NCBI RefSeq assembly: GCF_902702935.1
Contig: NZ_LR738855.1
Span: forward strand, 2,232,001 to 2,296,000
Length of the DNA: 64,000 bases
Reading direction: 5' to 3'
Origin: Corynebacterium rouxii
Lineage (GTDB): Bacteria > Actinomycetota > Actinomycetes > Mycobacteriales > Mycobacteriaceae
Numbering within the stretch: position 1 is the stretch's first letter; each line of letters opens with the position of its first letter. The notes under the pieces are model-generated. The model was not told the DNA's origin. It did no database searches and saw only the letters and a program-made list of their open reading frames with translations. This document shows, in pieces, positions 18,419 to 28,162 of the stretch. Made by a program: the position numbers and the translations under genes.

Positions 18419-19969
18419 CTACATAGGAGCGATCGTGTGTTTCTTAGGAAGATCGTGGACATCCTTGGTTTCCAGCTGACGCAGGGCACGTCGTAAAGCA
18501 ATGCGGGTTTCATGCGGCTGAATCATGGCATCAATATACCCTCGTTCAGCAGCAACATACGGCGACGTCATATTTTCATCATAGAAATCCATGAATAGCT
18601 TCTTCATCATGGCGCGCTGTGCAGGATCTTCCACTGCAGCTAGCTGCTTGCCCTGAATCATTACCGAAGCGGCAGCGGCACCCATTACTGCGATCTGGGC
18701 AGTAGGCCACGCCAAGTTGATATCACCGGAAAGGTTCTTCGATCCCATCACCGCATAAGCTCCGCCATAAGCCTTACGCACGATAAGAGAAATCTTCGGC
18801 ACGGTGGCCTCTACCAGCGCGAAGGCCAGCTTCGCGCCGCGGTGAATCAAACCAACCTTTTCTTGGTCCACACCAGGCAGATAACCAGGGGTGTCTACAA
18901 CGAAGAGGATCGGGATGTTGTAAGCGTCGCAAATGCGGATAAAGCGAGCCGCCTTATCGGCCGCATCGGCGTCGATACACCCTGCGTATTCCAGCGGCTG
19001 GTTAGCAACCACACCCACGCTGCGGCCGTCGATACGCGAGAAGCCCACAATCATGTTGGGGGCAAAGTTCGGCTGAACCTCAAGGAAATCATCCTCGTCG
19101 AAGATCAACTTGAGCAGCGAATGCATATCGTAGCCAGCATTGGTGTCATCCGGCATGAAGGTATCCAAGTTGTGGTCAGCCTCCATGATGTCCTCATCCG
19201 ACGGCGCCCAATACTCAGGGTTGGGGTCATTGCACGTAAGCGGCAAATGCTGCAGCAAATCATGCACATAGTTGAAGGCATCGTCCTCATCGACAGCCAC
19301 ATACGACACATTGCCGTTCAGCTCCTGCTGGCGTGCAGAACCTAGATCATGGGAAGTGATGTCTTCACCCGTGACCTCCTTAATCACCGCAGGACCAGTA
19401 ACGTACATTTCTGCACGACCATCCACGGCAACCACAAAGTCAGTAGTCACAGGGGCATACACCGCACCACCAGCAGATTTACCCATCATGATAGAAATCT
19501 GCGGACTGCGGCCACTCAACGGCAACTGACGACGCGAAATCTCCGAATACATAGCCAGCGAAGTAACAGCATCTTGGATACGAGCACCGCCAGAATCTTG
19601 GATACCAATCACAGGGCACCCAATCTTGATGGCCATATCCATGACCTCACACACCTTACGGCCAAACGTCTCGCCCACCGAACCGCCATACACGGTCTTG
19701 TCGTGAGCATAGATGGCCACGGGGCGGCCGTCGATACGTCCATAGCCTGTAACAACACCATCACCATAAGGGGCGTCAGGCTCGCCTGGAGTACGACCCA
19801 AGGCACCGATCTCCACGAAAGAGCCGGCATCAAGAAGGCGGTTGATACGCTGGCGGGGGGTTGTAAAACCAGCCTCGTCGCGCTTCGCGCGCGCTCGCTC
19901 GCTACCGGGATCCTGCGCCTTTTCTAGGCGCGCCCGAAGGTCAGCGAGCTTTTCCGCTGTCGTACTCAC
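18419..19969 (-). CDS. accD3: Acyl-CoA carboxylase beta subunit AccD3 (AccD4-like) for mycolate synthesis
   Basis: Biotin-dependent carboxyltransferase of 516 residues. N and C carboxyltransferase halves are seen with oxyanion-hole glycines: IGIQDSGGARIQDAV in the N half, and FVVDTPGYLPGVDQEKVG with RKAYGGAYAVMGSKNLSGD in the C half. In Corynebacteriales this subunit (AccD3 in C. glutamicum, AccD4 in mycobacteria) acts with AccA3, AccD5-type and AccE subunits to carboxylate a long-chain acyl-CoA, giving the extender unit for Pks13. The gene is 11 bases downstream of pks13 and is probably co-transcribed with fadD32 and pks13. The next gene downstream is the foreign-looking endoglycosidase. Confidence 0.93.
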   Translation of the reverse strand: MSTTAEKLADLRARLEKAQDPGSERARAKRDEAGFTTPRQRINRLLDAGSFVEIGALGRTPGEPDAPYGDGVVTGYGRIDGRPVAIYAHDKTVYGGSVGETFGRKVCEVMDMAIKIGCPVIGIQDSGGARIQDAVTSLAMYSEISRRQLPLSGRSPQISIMMGKSAGGAVYAPVTTDFVVAVDGRAEMYVTGPAVIKEVTGEDITSHDLGSARQQELNGNVSYVAVDEDDAFNYVHDLLQHLPLTCNDPNPEYWAPSDEDIMEADHNLDTFMPDDTNAGYDMHSLLKLIFDEDDFLEVQPNFAPNMIVGFSRIDGRSVGVVANQPLEYAGCIDADAADKAARFIRICDAYNIPILFVVDTPGYLPGVDQEKVGLIHRGAKLAFALVEATVPKISLIVRKAYGGAYAVMGSKNLSGDINLAWPTAQIAVMGAAAASVMIQGKQLAAVEDPAQRAMMKKLFMDFYDENMTSPYVAAERGYIDAMIQPHETRIALRRALRQLETKDVHDLPKKHTIAPM

Positions 19970-19980
19970 AGTCCAATCTC

Positions 19981-22900
19981 CTACTTAACCTGTAGCTGTT
20001 CAATCCTGTTGGTGAGCGCCGCACCAACCTTACCGATCTCCGGCTCGTCCACCACTGCTAAATGGTCGCCAGATAGTTGGATGATCACCAAATCTTCAAC
20101 GATAGCCGACCATCCGCCATCAGGCTCAATCTCAGCGTACGCGGGTTCCAGCTCAATAGCCCCGTCATGCATGCGCTCCGCACGGAACAACATCACCGGA
20201 GTCGTCACATTCGCCCAGCGCTGCATATCCATACGATCCAAAATGCGGTTGTCCACAAAGGAGGCACGCTGGTGCTCGAGCACACCCGCCGACAAACCGT
20301 GCTCTGTGGCATCGGTGGTGGACAAGAACTCCGCCAACATAGCGAGCAGCGCATCCTCACCAGCGGTTTCCAGCAACTCATACGGCACTGGAAAATCAAG
20401 ACCATAAGTCTTCTTTGCAAACGCGGAGTAGCGCTCCCAGCGCTTAACTGTTTCTTCCTTGGTGTCCGGTGCCAAATGCGCAGGCTGAACGGTATCCAGC
20501 AACGCAATGGTCGCAATCTCTACGTCGGAATCCTGCAGCTGGTAAGCCACCTCATAGGCCAGTGCGCCACCGAAGCTCCAACCACCCAAAATGATCGGTA
20601 GGCCATCGGAGTACTGCTTGATCTCATCAAGGTAGGCTGCAGCGCGCTCTTCCAAAGAGCCTTCCCGACGCTCCACGCCGTAGACAGGAACGTCCGCAGG
20701 CAGGCGACGCATCAGTGGCTGATACACCACGGAACTACCACCGGCTGGGTGGAACATGAACACAGCTGGCTGAGTAGAACCTTCAGGGCGGGCGCGCAGC
20801 ACACGGATGTTGCCCTCCACATCGGTTTCTAACCCCTCGCGCACAATGTTGGCCAACGGCTCAAGCGTTTCCGCCTGCTGTACCTGCTCCGCAGACAGAG
20901 CAACACCGGCACGCTCCGTGAGGCGCTCTGCGATTTCTCGAGCCTGTTCTTCAGTGATCTCTGGCAAAGTGCTGGTCACACCTGCTGCCGCAGCCCCTGT
21001 GATACCGGCCCATGTAGCAAAGACCAAACGTTCGGAAGCATCACGTGGCGCCACGCCCACCTCATGGGATTCCGCGGCGGTAGCAGTGTGCTCGATAGCA
21101 ATCTCTGTTTCTGCCGACTGGGCTGCGCCACGATCGGCAACGAGGTTCTCTACAAGGGCGACAACGTCAGCAACAGAAGCATCGCGCAGGGTTTGTACCT
21201 GCAGCGGCGGAATCTGGAAGTCATGCTCCACACGGTTCTTAATGCGCATGCCCATCAGTGAGTCCAAGCCCAGATCGATCAACGGCAGCTCGCGAGGAAG
21301 ATCCTCAACCTCGTAGCCCATGGCCTCGGAAACGATAGCGCGTAGGCGTTCCTCCACAGTCTCCGTGGCTGGATCCCATAGCAGATTATCGGGCGCCTCT
21401 GGGACTTCTACCTCCACCAGCTGGTTTGTTTCCGAATCAGAGGCAGCCTCAGCCACTGGGGTATGCGTGGCATTAAGCGTGGTAGCAAATGCCTCGGCGA
21501 TTTGCTGGGTTTGTCCGTCGATCACGCGGTAGACCACCACTGCCACACCGCCAACGTTCGGGGTAGCAACAGTGGTCAGCTCACCGGTTGCGGGCAGCGT
21601 TGCGGTTTCAGAAACCGCTATTACCTGCGAACCTGGTTGTACGGCGGTGACGGTAGCGTCGATAAGCGCCGCCGTGGACGGCACCTGATCGGCGACCATC
21701 GTAAACGCCAGCGCGCCACCTGGCAGCGTGACCTTCGTGCCCGGCATCGCAATACGATTGCCTGACGACGGCCGCGCAGACGTCCAATAATGCTGACGCT
21801 TCCACGGAATATGCGGCGCAGGAAGAATCTCCCCATCGCCATAGTCGAAGGAAATCGGCGCACCCGTGACATAAATCTTGGCCAGCAGATCGCGTATCGA
21901 CGCCACCTCGTCCACCTTGCGCTTCAACGCAAACAGTAACTGCGCATCCGACTTACCCACGCTAAAAGCAGTGTTCATCATCGGCATGAGCGCAACTGGA
22001 TTCGGAGAAATCTCCACCAGCATCATCGCACCATGAGCAAACGCCTGCTCTGTGGCATCTTGGAACCACACCGACTGACGAGTACACCGCAACCAATAAT
22101 CAGTGGTGTGCACAACCGAACCCGCAGGATACACAGTCGCACGATCCACCGAGCTATACAGCGGAATACGCAGCGGCTTCGGCTCAATCATCGAGGTTTC
22201 TGCAGCGAGCTCACCCAGCAGCGGATCCAAAGCGCTGGTGTGGCCTGCGCCCTTCACATTGAGCAAACGAGCAAACTTGCCCTCTGTCTCAAGCTTTTCC
22301 ACCAACGCGGTAACAGCCTCACGCGGGCCACCCACTGTGGTCATGCCCTGTGCAGCATACACAGCTGGCTCCACACCGCTGAACTCTGGGTTTTGTTGAC
22401 GGAACACCTCCAACGCCTCCACGGAGAACTCCACCACGGCCATAGCACCGAGCTGGTCTTCTGGCAGCGACTTCTCGCCCTCGCCCATCAAACGAGCACG
22501 GTGGATAGCAATGGTCATCGCATCGCGATCAGACAAGCCGCCGGCGGCGTAGGCCGCAGCGATCTCACCCATCGACATACCCACAACACCCGCTGGGGTG
22601 GCACCAAAGGAAGCCAGCAGATCAGTCAATGCGATCTGGATAGCGGTGATAGTAACCTGCGCGGTTTCCGTGCTGTAGGTTTCCTCATCGTTGGTGATGA
22701 TGTCCAGCATAGACCAGCCGGCTTCAAAGACCACGAGCTCGTCGAGCTCCGCGATACGCTGCGCGAACTCCTCGGAGACACCCAGCAGCTTCTTGGCCAT
22801 CAGGCGGTGCTGCGAGCCAAAACCGGAGTAAACAAACACGGGTGCGTTGCTGGGGGCGTCGGCAACTGCGATACCCATAGCGGTCTTGCCCTCAGCGACG

Positions 22901-24741
22901 GTACGCAGGCGTTTAACGGCTTCTTCGGTGGTTTCTGCAGTGACCACAGCACGGGAGCGGCCATGGTTACGCTTTGCCGTCGACCGCGCCACCTTAGGCA
23001 GGTCACTGTCGGGGCGCCCCTCGAGGAAATCCGCCAGCGCGGCGGCTGCTTCACGACGTCGCGACGGCAACAATCCCGACACCTCAAGGGTGACAGCATT
23101 CGGGTTGTCTGGGTCGATCAGGCTCGGAGCGTGACGACGCTCCGCATCAGCCGCCGGCTCATACGAGCTCAGCACAATGTGCGCATTGGTGCCGCCGAAA
23201 CCAAATCCGGACACACCGGCGATCTTCTTGCCGGAATACTCAGGCCATTCGCGTGGATCTTCCACGACCTCGAGGTGCTCGGCATCAAAATCTACGTACC
23301 GATTCGGACCAGCGAAATTCAGGGACGCTGGCAGCGTGTTGTTCATCATCGACAACACGACCTTGATCAGGCCCGCAGCGCCAGCAGCGGATTCGGAGTG
23401 ACCAAAGTTGGTCTTAGCAGAACCCAGCAAGGTAGGAGTTGCTGCGTCACGGCCAGGGCCTAGGACCTTGCCCAGTGCGGTTGCTTCGATGGGGTCACCC
23501 AAGATGGTGCCGGTGCCGTGTGCTTCCACATAGTCCACGTAGCGTGGATCGATACCAGCATCGGCGTAGGCGCGCTGCAGCACATCGACCTGTGCGTCTG
23601 GGTTAGGGGCGGTCAGACCGTTGGAGTGTCCATCGGAGTTCACCGCGGAGCCCTTGATCACAGCAAGGATGGTATCGCCATCGGCGACCGCGTCCTCAAC
23701 GCGCTTGAGCACGAGCACACCGGCACCGTCGGAACGCACGAAGCCATCAGCATCATCGGAAAACGCGTGGATCTTACCCGTTGGGCTAAACACCCCAAGC
23801 TCGCCAAAACTGGTGGATACAAACGGTGCCGCCATGATGTTCACGCCACCGGAGACAGCAACATCAGCGTCGCCCTCACGCAGTGCACGCACAGCTTGGT
23901 GCACCGACACCAAGGACGAGGAACACGCCGTATCGACGCTTACCGACGGGCCACGGAAGTCGAACGCATAAGACACTCGGTTAGCCACGATCGAACTTGC
24001 GTTACCCGTCATGGCATAAGGATGCGACTCGGCAGGATCTGCGCCGATCAACATGCCGTAATCGTTGCTGGAGGAGCCAAAGAACACTCCCACCGGCTTG
24101 CCCCTCAGGGACGATGCTGGAATGTGTGCGTGCTCGAGGGCCTCCCACGTCAGCTCCAACATGATGCGCTGCTGTGGGTCAATGTTGACTGCTTCCAGCG
24201 GGGATAGTCCGAAGAACTCCGCGTCAAAGGACGCAATGTCATCCAAATAGCCACCACGTAAATCAGTGTTAGCTATTTTTTCGCTGGTGACCTCATCAGC
24301 AGCGTATTCCGACCAACGCCCCTCCGGTAAGTCGGTGATACCATCGCGGCCTTCAATGAGCATTGACCACATCTGGTCGATGTCATGTGCGCCAGGGTAA
24401 CGGGCAGCCATGCCCACGATAGCGATGTCATGGGACGCGGTGCGCTGGGTTTCTCGCTGTGTAAAGACGGGTGCGGCCGCCTCAGGAGCCCCCTCGATCA
24501 GGCGCTGGCTCAGCGCCGCGATCGTTGGGTACTCATAAGCGATGGTTGCGTCGAGCTTGACGCCCAGGAGGTTTTCTAATTCCCCTGAAAGTAGCACCAC
24601 GTCACGGGAGGAAAGCCCAAAAGATTGCATCGGTTTATCATCGGTGATTTCTTCCGCGGGCAAACCTGTGGTGGCTAAGACCCAGTCGCGCAGCCATGTG
24701 CGTAGCTGCGAAGTGGTCATAGCCGTGACGCGAGAATCCAT
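19981..24741 (-). CDS. pks13: Polyketide synthase Pks13, corynomycolate condensase
   Basis: Type I synthase of 1586 residues, domain order ACP-KS-AT-ACP-TE. ACP1 has its phosphopantetheine serine at S45 (FGLSSRD, atypical GLSS for GLDS). The KS has C273 in DTACSSS, H408 in EAHGTGT and H448 in KTNFGHSE. The AT has S723 in GMSMGE. ACP2 has S1161 in DLGLDSL. The TE has S1389 in GGWSFGGA. Pks13 joins the FadD32-activated meromycolyl (here a fatty acyl) chain to the carboxylated alpha chain; the TE then transfers the product to trehalose. The total length is slightly shorter than the mycobacterial enzyme. ATG 24741 and ATG 24720 are both possible starts. fadD32 lies 99 bases upstream. Confidence 0.95.
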   Translation of the reverse strand: MDSRVTAMTTSQLRTWLRDWVLATTGLPAEEITDDKPMQSFGLSSRDVVLLSGELENLLGVKLDATIAYEYPTIAALSQRLIEGAPEAAAPVFTQRETQRTASHDIAIVGMAARYPGAHDIDQMWSMLIEGRDGITDLPEGRWSEYAADEVTSEKIANTDLRGGYLDDIASFDAEFFGLSPLEAVNIDPQQRIMLELTWEALEHAHIPASSLRGKPVGVFFGSSSNDYGMLIGADPAESHPYAMTGNASSIVANRVSYAFDFRGPSVSVDTACSSSLVSVHQAVRALREGDADVAVSGGVNIMAAPFVSTSFGELGVFSPTGKIHAFSDDADGFVRSDGAGVLVLKRVEDAVADGDTILAVIKGSAVNSDGHSNGLTAPNPDAQVDVLQRAYADAGIDPRYVDYVEAHGTGTILGDPIEATALGKVLGPGRDAATPTLLGSAKTNFGHSESAAGAAGLIKVVLSMMNNTLPASLNFAGPNRYVDFDAEHLEVVEDPREWPEYSGKKIAGVSGFGFGGTNAHIVLSSYEPAADAERRHAPSLIDPDNPNAVTLEVSGLLPSRRREAAAALADFLEGRPDSDLPKVARSTAKRNHGRSRAVVTAETTEEAVKRLRTVAEGKTAMGIAVADAPSNAPVFVYSGFGSQHRLMAKKLLGVSEEFAQRIAELDELVVFEAGWSMLDIITNDEETYSTETAQVTITAIQIALTDLLASFGATPAGVVGMSMGEIAAAYAAGGLSDRDAMTIAIHRARLMGEGEKSLPEDQLGAMAVVEFSVEALEVFRQQNPEFSGVEPAVYAAQGMTTVGGPREAVTALVEKLETEGKFARLLNVKGAGHTSALDPLLGELAAETSMIEPKPLRIPLYSSVDRATVYPAGSVVHTTDYWLRCTRQSVWFQDATEQAFAHGAMMLVEISPNPVALMPMMNTAFSVGKSDAQLLFALKRKVDEVASIRDLLAKIYVTGAPISFDYGDGEILPAPHIPWKRQHYWTSARPSSGNRIAMPGTKVTLPGGALAFTMVADQVPSTAALIDATVTAVQPGSQVIAVSETATLPATGELTTVATPNVGGVAVVVYRVIDGQTQQIAEAFATTLNATHTPVAEAASDSETNQLVEVEVPEAPDNLLWDPATETVEERLRAIVSEAMGYEVEDLPRELPLIDLGLDSLMGMRIKNRVEHDFQIPPLQVQTLRDASVADVVALVENLVADRGAAQSAETEIAIEHTATAAESHEVGVAPRDASERLVFATWAGITGAAAAGVTSTLPEITEEQAREIAERLTERAGVALSAEQVQQAETLEPLANIVREGLETDVEGNIRVLRARPEGSTQPAVFMFHPAGGSSVVYQPLMRRLPADVPVYGVERREGSLEERAAAYLDEIKQYSDGLPIILGGWSFGGALAYEVAYQLQDSDVEIATIALLDTVQPAHLAPDTKEETVKRWERYSAFAKKTYGLDFPVPYELLETAGEDALLAMLAEFLSTTDATEHGLSAGVLEHQRASFVDNRILDRMDMQRWANVTTPVMLFRAERMHDGAIELEPAYAEIEPDGGWSAIVEDLVIIQLSGDHLAVVDEPEIGKVGAALTNRIEQLQVK

Positions 24742-24840
24742 ACTTTAACCTCAGAATATTGCAGACGAGACAGTCGTTCTATTCTATATCGTCTCACGCG
24801 TCACAGATGTTTCACGCGCGGGGCAACATTCCGAAAATTT

Positions 24841-26655
24841 CTAGTGGGATTCTTGATACGCCTTCTTATTCACGCGGCGAGCAATCTTGCCGGAAGAAGA
24901 ACGCAAGATCTCATCTGGGGCCACAATACGGATATCCGCAGGAACCACACCATGAGCCTCTGTGACAGCAGCACGGATAGCCTCGATGGCGTCCGCATCA
25001 CCAGAAGGATCACGACCCAGATCGCGCTCCGCCAAGATAATCAGCTGCTCCACGGCGTCGCCCTCAATTGCAAAGGCAGCCACAGCAGCAGGACGGATGT
25101 GCTCAGACGCATGGTCCACCGTGTACTCAATATCCTGCGGATAGTGGTTACGTCCCGCAATAATCACGAGATCCTTCAAACGACCCGTGATGTACAACTC
25201 ACCATCCACGATCACACCGAGGTCACCGGTAGCCATCCACTTTGTGGACTCCTCCGGAACTCCCGTCGCACGGGAGTTCTCCAAACGTCCTGCCAAGATG
25301 TTGTGGAAGGTCTCCGCGGTGTCTTCTGGGCGATTCAAGTAACCGGCAGCCATGTTCTCACCATGAGTCCACAGTTCACCAATGGTGCCATCAACAACCT
25401 CGGTACGCGTCTCAGGATCCACGATGACCAAGTTCTGAGGACGTACAACCTGGCCCACACCGATCAACGCCACAGCGTTATCTCCTTTATCAACGATCAC
25501 CGCGCGGTTAGCAGCGAGCTGCTCACGGTCAAAGTAAGAAATCACTGGGCGGTTGGGAGTCTGCGGAGTAGTCACCAGCAAGGAAGCCTCAGCAAGACCA
25601 TAGGATGGGCGCATGTTCTGCTTATTCAAACCATAAGCGGTAAATATCTCAGCGAATGCCTCCACGGCCTTTTCCGTGACCGGCTCCGAACCAATAATCA
25701 GGCCCTCAACAGCAGAAAGATCCAAGCCCTCGGATGGGGTTGCATAACGCGCAGCAAGTTCAAGAGCAAAGTTAGGAATCACAGAATAAACTGCATTATC
25801 ACCCTCACGACGATCAAGCTGATCGATCCAACGCTTAGGCTGCTGAATGAAGTCGCGAGGTGACATCATCTCAAATTCGAGGCCCAACAACGTAACAAAC
25901 ACAGCCAAAATGATGCCCATGTCATGGTGCAATGGCAGCCACGACACCAAACGCAACGGGGTCTTCAACTGTGCTGCAGTAAAGATCTGCAACAAGTTGG
26001 TCACGATCGAACGATTGGTCAGCACCACACCGGCAGGGGTGCGGGTAGAACCCGAGGTGTACTGCAAGAACGCCGGCAAATCAACAGGGTTGATGGCAGC
26101 AGCAGCCATAGACGGCGTAGGGATCTGATAGCTCTGCGCAAGCGTATCCGGAAGCGAATCAATGGAGATAATACGAGGGCGCTGCGCACCTGGCAGCACA
26201 GAGAAGAATCGACGAACCGCCGCAGCTGATGCGTTGTTCGTCAGCACGATAGCTGGCTGTGCGTCAGCCATCACAGCGGTGAGATGATCCGCATGGCCTG
26301 GCTCAGAGGGGTCATACAGCGGAACTGGAACCAGACCCGCATACAGGGCACCGATAAAGCCAAAGAGATACTCAGGGCTATTGTTAGCCAAAATAGCTAC
26401 ACGGTCGCCAGGTTGTGCCACCTGCTGTAGGCGAGCCGCCACCGACTTAATGCGAGTGTTGATCTCGCGTCGGTTGTAGTCACGAGCCACGCCACCTTCA
26501 GTGCTGTAATCCCAGTAGCGCATACAGTGACGGTCACCGCCATCGACATCCGCTTGGTAGAACAACTCGCTTAGACCTGCGAGCGTAATTTGTGGCGGTA
26601 GCGCAATGTTGCCCTTGGCGTCAAAGAACTGGCCCATGGCTTTATGCAGATCCAT
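24841..26655 (-). CDS. fadD32: Long-chain fatty acyl-AMP ligase FadD32
   Basis: Adenylate-forming enzyme of 604 residues, FAAL type. The P-loop-like motif is FLQYTSGSTRTPAGVVLTN, followed by LVSWLPLHHDMGI and the substrate region PSYGLAEASLLVTTP. The hinge motif is ELYITGRLKDLVIIAGRNHY, and the catalytic C-terminal Lys region is LRSSSGKIARR. It activates a fatty acid as acyl-AMP and loads it on the N-terminal ACP of Pks13. It is called fadD2 in C. glutamicum. The ATG at 26655 follows a GGAGACG box. Order fadD32-pks13-accD3 is conserved across the Corynebacteriales and the three products act as one pathway. Confidence 0.94.
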   Translation of the reverse strand: MDLHKAMGQFFDAKGNIALPPQITLAGLSELFYQADVDGGDRHCMRYWDYSTEGGVARDYNRREINTRIKSVAARLQQVAQPGDRVAILANNSPEYLFGFIGALYAGLVPVPLYDPSEPGHADHLTAVMADAQPAIVLTNNASAAAVRRFFSVLPGAQRPRIISIDSLPDTLAQSYQIPTPSMAAAAINPVDLPAFLQYTSGSTRTPAGVVLTNRSIVTNLLQIFTAAQLKTPLRLVSWLPLHHDMGIILAVFVTLLGLEFEMMSPRDFIQQPKRWIDQLDRREGDNAVYSVIPNFALELAARYATPSEGLDLSAVEGLIIGSEPVTEKAVEAFAEIFTAYGLNKQNMRPSYGLAEASLLVTTPQTPNRPVISYFDREQLAANRAVIVDKGDNAVALIGVGQVVRPQNLVIVDPETRTEVVDGTIGELWTHGENMAAGYLNRPEDTAETFHNILAGRLENSRATGVPEESTKWMATGDLGVIVDGELYITGRLKDLVIIAGRNHYPQDIEYTVDHASEHIRPAAVAAFAIEGDAVEQLIILAERDLGRDPSGDADAIEAIRAAVTEAHGVVPADIRIVAPDEILRSSSGKIARRVNKKAYQESH

Positions 26656-26729
26656 ACGTCTCCTTCAATGTAAACAACGTCCATGCAACATATTGTTTTC
26701 GATGACAAAAATGTTACATGGACGTTGGG

Positions 26730-27641
26730 TTATCCGTCGATAAGCCCCTTGATCCAATCAACAACCCACTGGTTGGTGGTCGTCCCAGGGAACACGTTCG
26801 GGTTGGTGGCATACAAGGCGTGCACACCGTTGGCCTCTACCAGCGCCTGTGCCCTCGCGAGCGCGTTGCCAACGTCCCGAGGGGCGTCGCAAATCGAATC
26901 ATCCGGTGCACAAATCTCTACAGTCTTGGCATCCAGCTCACCGAAACCACCTACACGCGGACCGCGCATAGTAGCGCCCGGCACAATCGGCTGAACCAGC
27001 AAATTCAGCGGCTGCAAGGCGATCTCTGCACCCACACCGGCCACCGGGTTGCCCACGGCCTGGCCCACACCAGACTCGCGGCGACCATCAGCAATCAGGG
27101 CGACACCCCTGACACGCTCCGCTGGGATAACCCCAGTGCCGGTACCAATACGGTTAGCAATATCGCCGACAATCACAGCACCCTGCGAAAAGCCCGCCAT
27201 CACAAAGTCAGTCTGCGGACACTCCTTATGCATCCGCACCAACTCACCCTCCAAGGTCGAGGTGCCCTCTTGACGCGACTCGTCATAAGACATCTCTTGC
27301 TGCGAATTGATGTTGCGGAACTGCGCGGTGTACGGCAACGTCCACACCAACACATTGCCCGCATACTGCTCCTGCAGCGGACGAGAAATGCTCAGCATGA
27401 ACGACGCCGGATTCGCCATCGGGTTCAGGGGGTCGTCGTTACGCGCCGACTCCCACGTGCCCGGCGCCGAGATAACCTCAACCGCAGGGCAGGAATCAGG
27501 CTGAGTTGGCTGCTCACTGCTTGAAGGAGCTGCCTGCGAGCCCGGTTGCTCATCAGAAGCTGTATTCATCCAGCGAACCACACCAGCGAGAATAATCACC
27601 AGTACAACCACGGTGGCTAAGACCGTCAGAAGTTTTTTCAT
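26730..27641 (-). CDS. Cutinase-like envelope hydrolase, Rv3802c-like
   Basis: Alpha/beta hydrolase of the cutinase family, 303 residues. An N-terminal signal-anchor (LLTVLATVVVLVIILAGVVRW) is followed by a Ser/Pro-rich linker. The nucleophile elbow is FVMAGFSQGAVIVGDIANRI, and the catalytic Asp/His region is CAPDDSICDAP with a C-terminal NQWVVDWIKGL. Rv3802c of M. tuberculosis is an essential phospholipase/thioesterase of the mycolate locus; its role is not fully settled. Here the gene lies between fadD32 and the lipoprotein/cmtA genes as in other corynebacteria, 5 bases after the lipoprotein stop, so it is probably in the cmtA operon. Confidence 0.87.
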   Translation of the reverse strand: MKKLLTVLATVVVLVIILAGVVRWMNTASDEQPGSQAAPSSSEQPTQPDSCPAVEVISAPGTWESARNDDPLNPMANPASFMLSISRPLQEQYAGNVLVWTLPYTAQFRNINSQQEMSYDESRQEGTSTLEGELVRMHKECPQTDFVMAGFSQGAVIVGDIANRIGTGTGVIPAERVRGVALIADGRRESGVGQAVGNPVAGVGAEIALQPLNLLVQPIVPGATMRGPRVGGFGELDAKTVEICAPDDSICDAPRDVGNALARAQALVEANGVHALYATNPNVFPGTTTNQWVVDWIKGLIDG

Positions 27642-27646
27642 AACTA

Positions 27647-28162
27647 CTAGCAGTACGCGGATTTCGCAGAACTTTCAATGAGCTTGACCAGCTCATCAAA
27701 GTTTTTGGTGGTTCGCTTCTGTTCAATCAGCTGGCCAGCAACCGCCTGAACCGTCGCCGGATTCACGCCATCAGCCTTGCCGCACACGAGGTTGCCCAAG
27801 CCAACCATCTGGCTTTCTACACCCTCAACCTTTACGCCACCCTTTTCCAAAGACTCGAGATAACCCTTGTCCTGCTTGGTGGGCTCAAAGCTTTGCTGTG
27901 GCACTTCGCTGACCTGCTTGCCGGGCACGTCGTTTTCCTGTGGCTCGCCTGCTGGGCCACCCATCACTGCGGTGGGCTCAGCGCTGCGACTGCTCGACGC
28001 CGATGCCTTAGCGGAACTCGATTCCGAGCCCTTTGCCGCGGCTTTCGACGGCTTGGTCAGCGGTGCCACCGAGGTACTCTGTTCCTCGTCAGTCACCGTG
28101 GCTTTGCCACAGCCGGCCAGCGCAAGACATGCGGCGGCCGCAACAATCACGGCCCTACGCAT
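27647..28162 (-). CDS. DUF732-like lipoprotein of the mycolate operon
   Basis: A 171-residue exported lipoprotein. The lipobox LAGC has its cysteine at residue 18. Next comes a long Ser/Ala/Lys-rich linker (residues 20-75), then a small helical domain with two cysteines (NLVCGKADG and the last residue) of the DUF732 type. No activity is known. Its ATG overlaps the cmtA stop codon by one base (TAATG), which indicates translational coupling. The gene is followed 5 bases later by the cutinase-like gene. Such lipoproteins are found at this place in other corynebacteria. Confidence 0.8.
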   Translation of the reverse strand: MRRAVIVAAAACLALAGCGKATVTDEEQSTSVAPLTKPSKAAAKGSESSSAKASASSSRSAEPTAVMGGPAGEPQENDVPGKQVSEVPQQSFEPTKQDKGYLESLEKGGVKVEGVESQMVGLGNLVCGKADGVNPATVQAVAGQLIEQKRTTKNFDELVKLIESSAKSAYC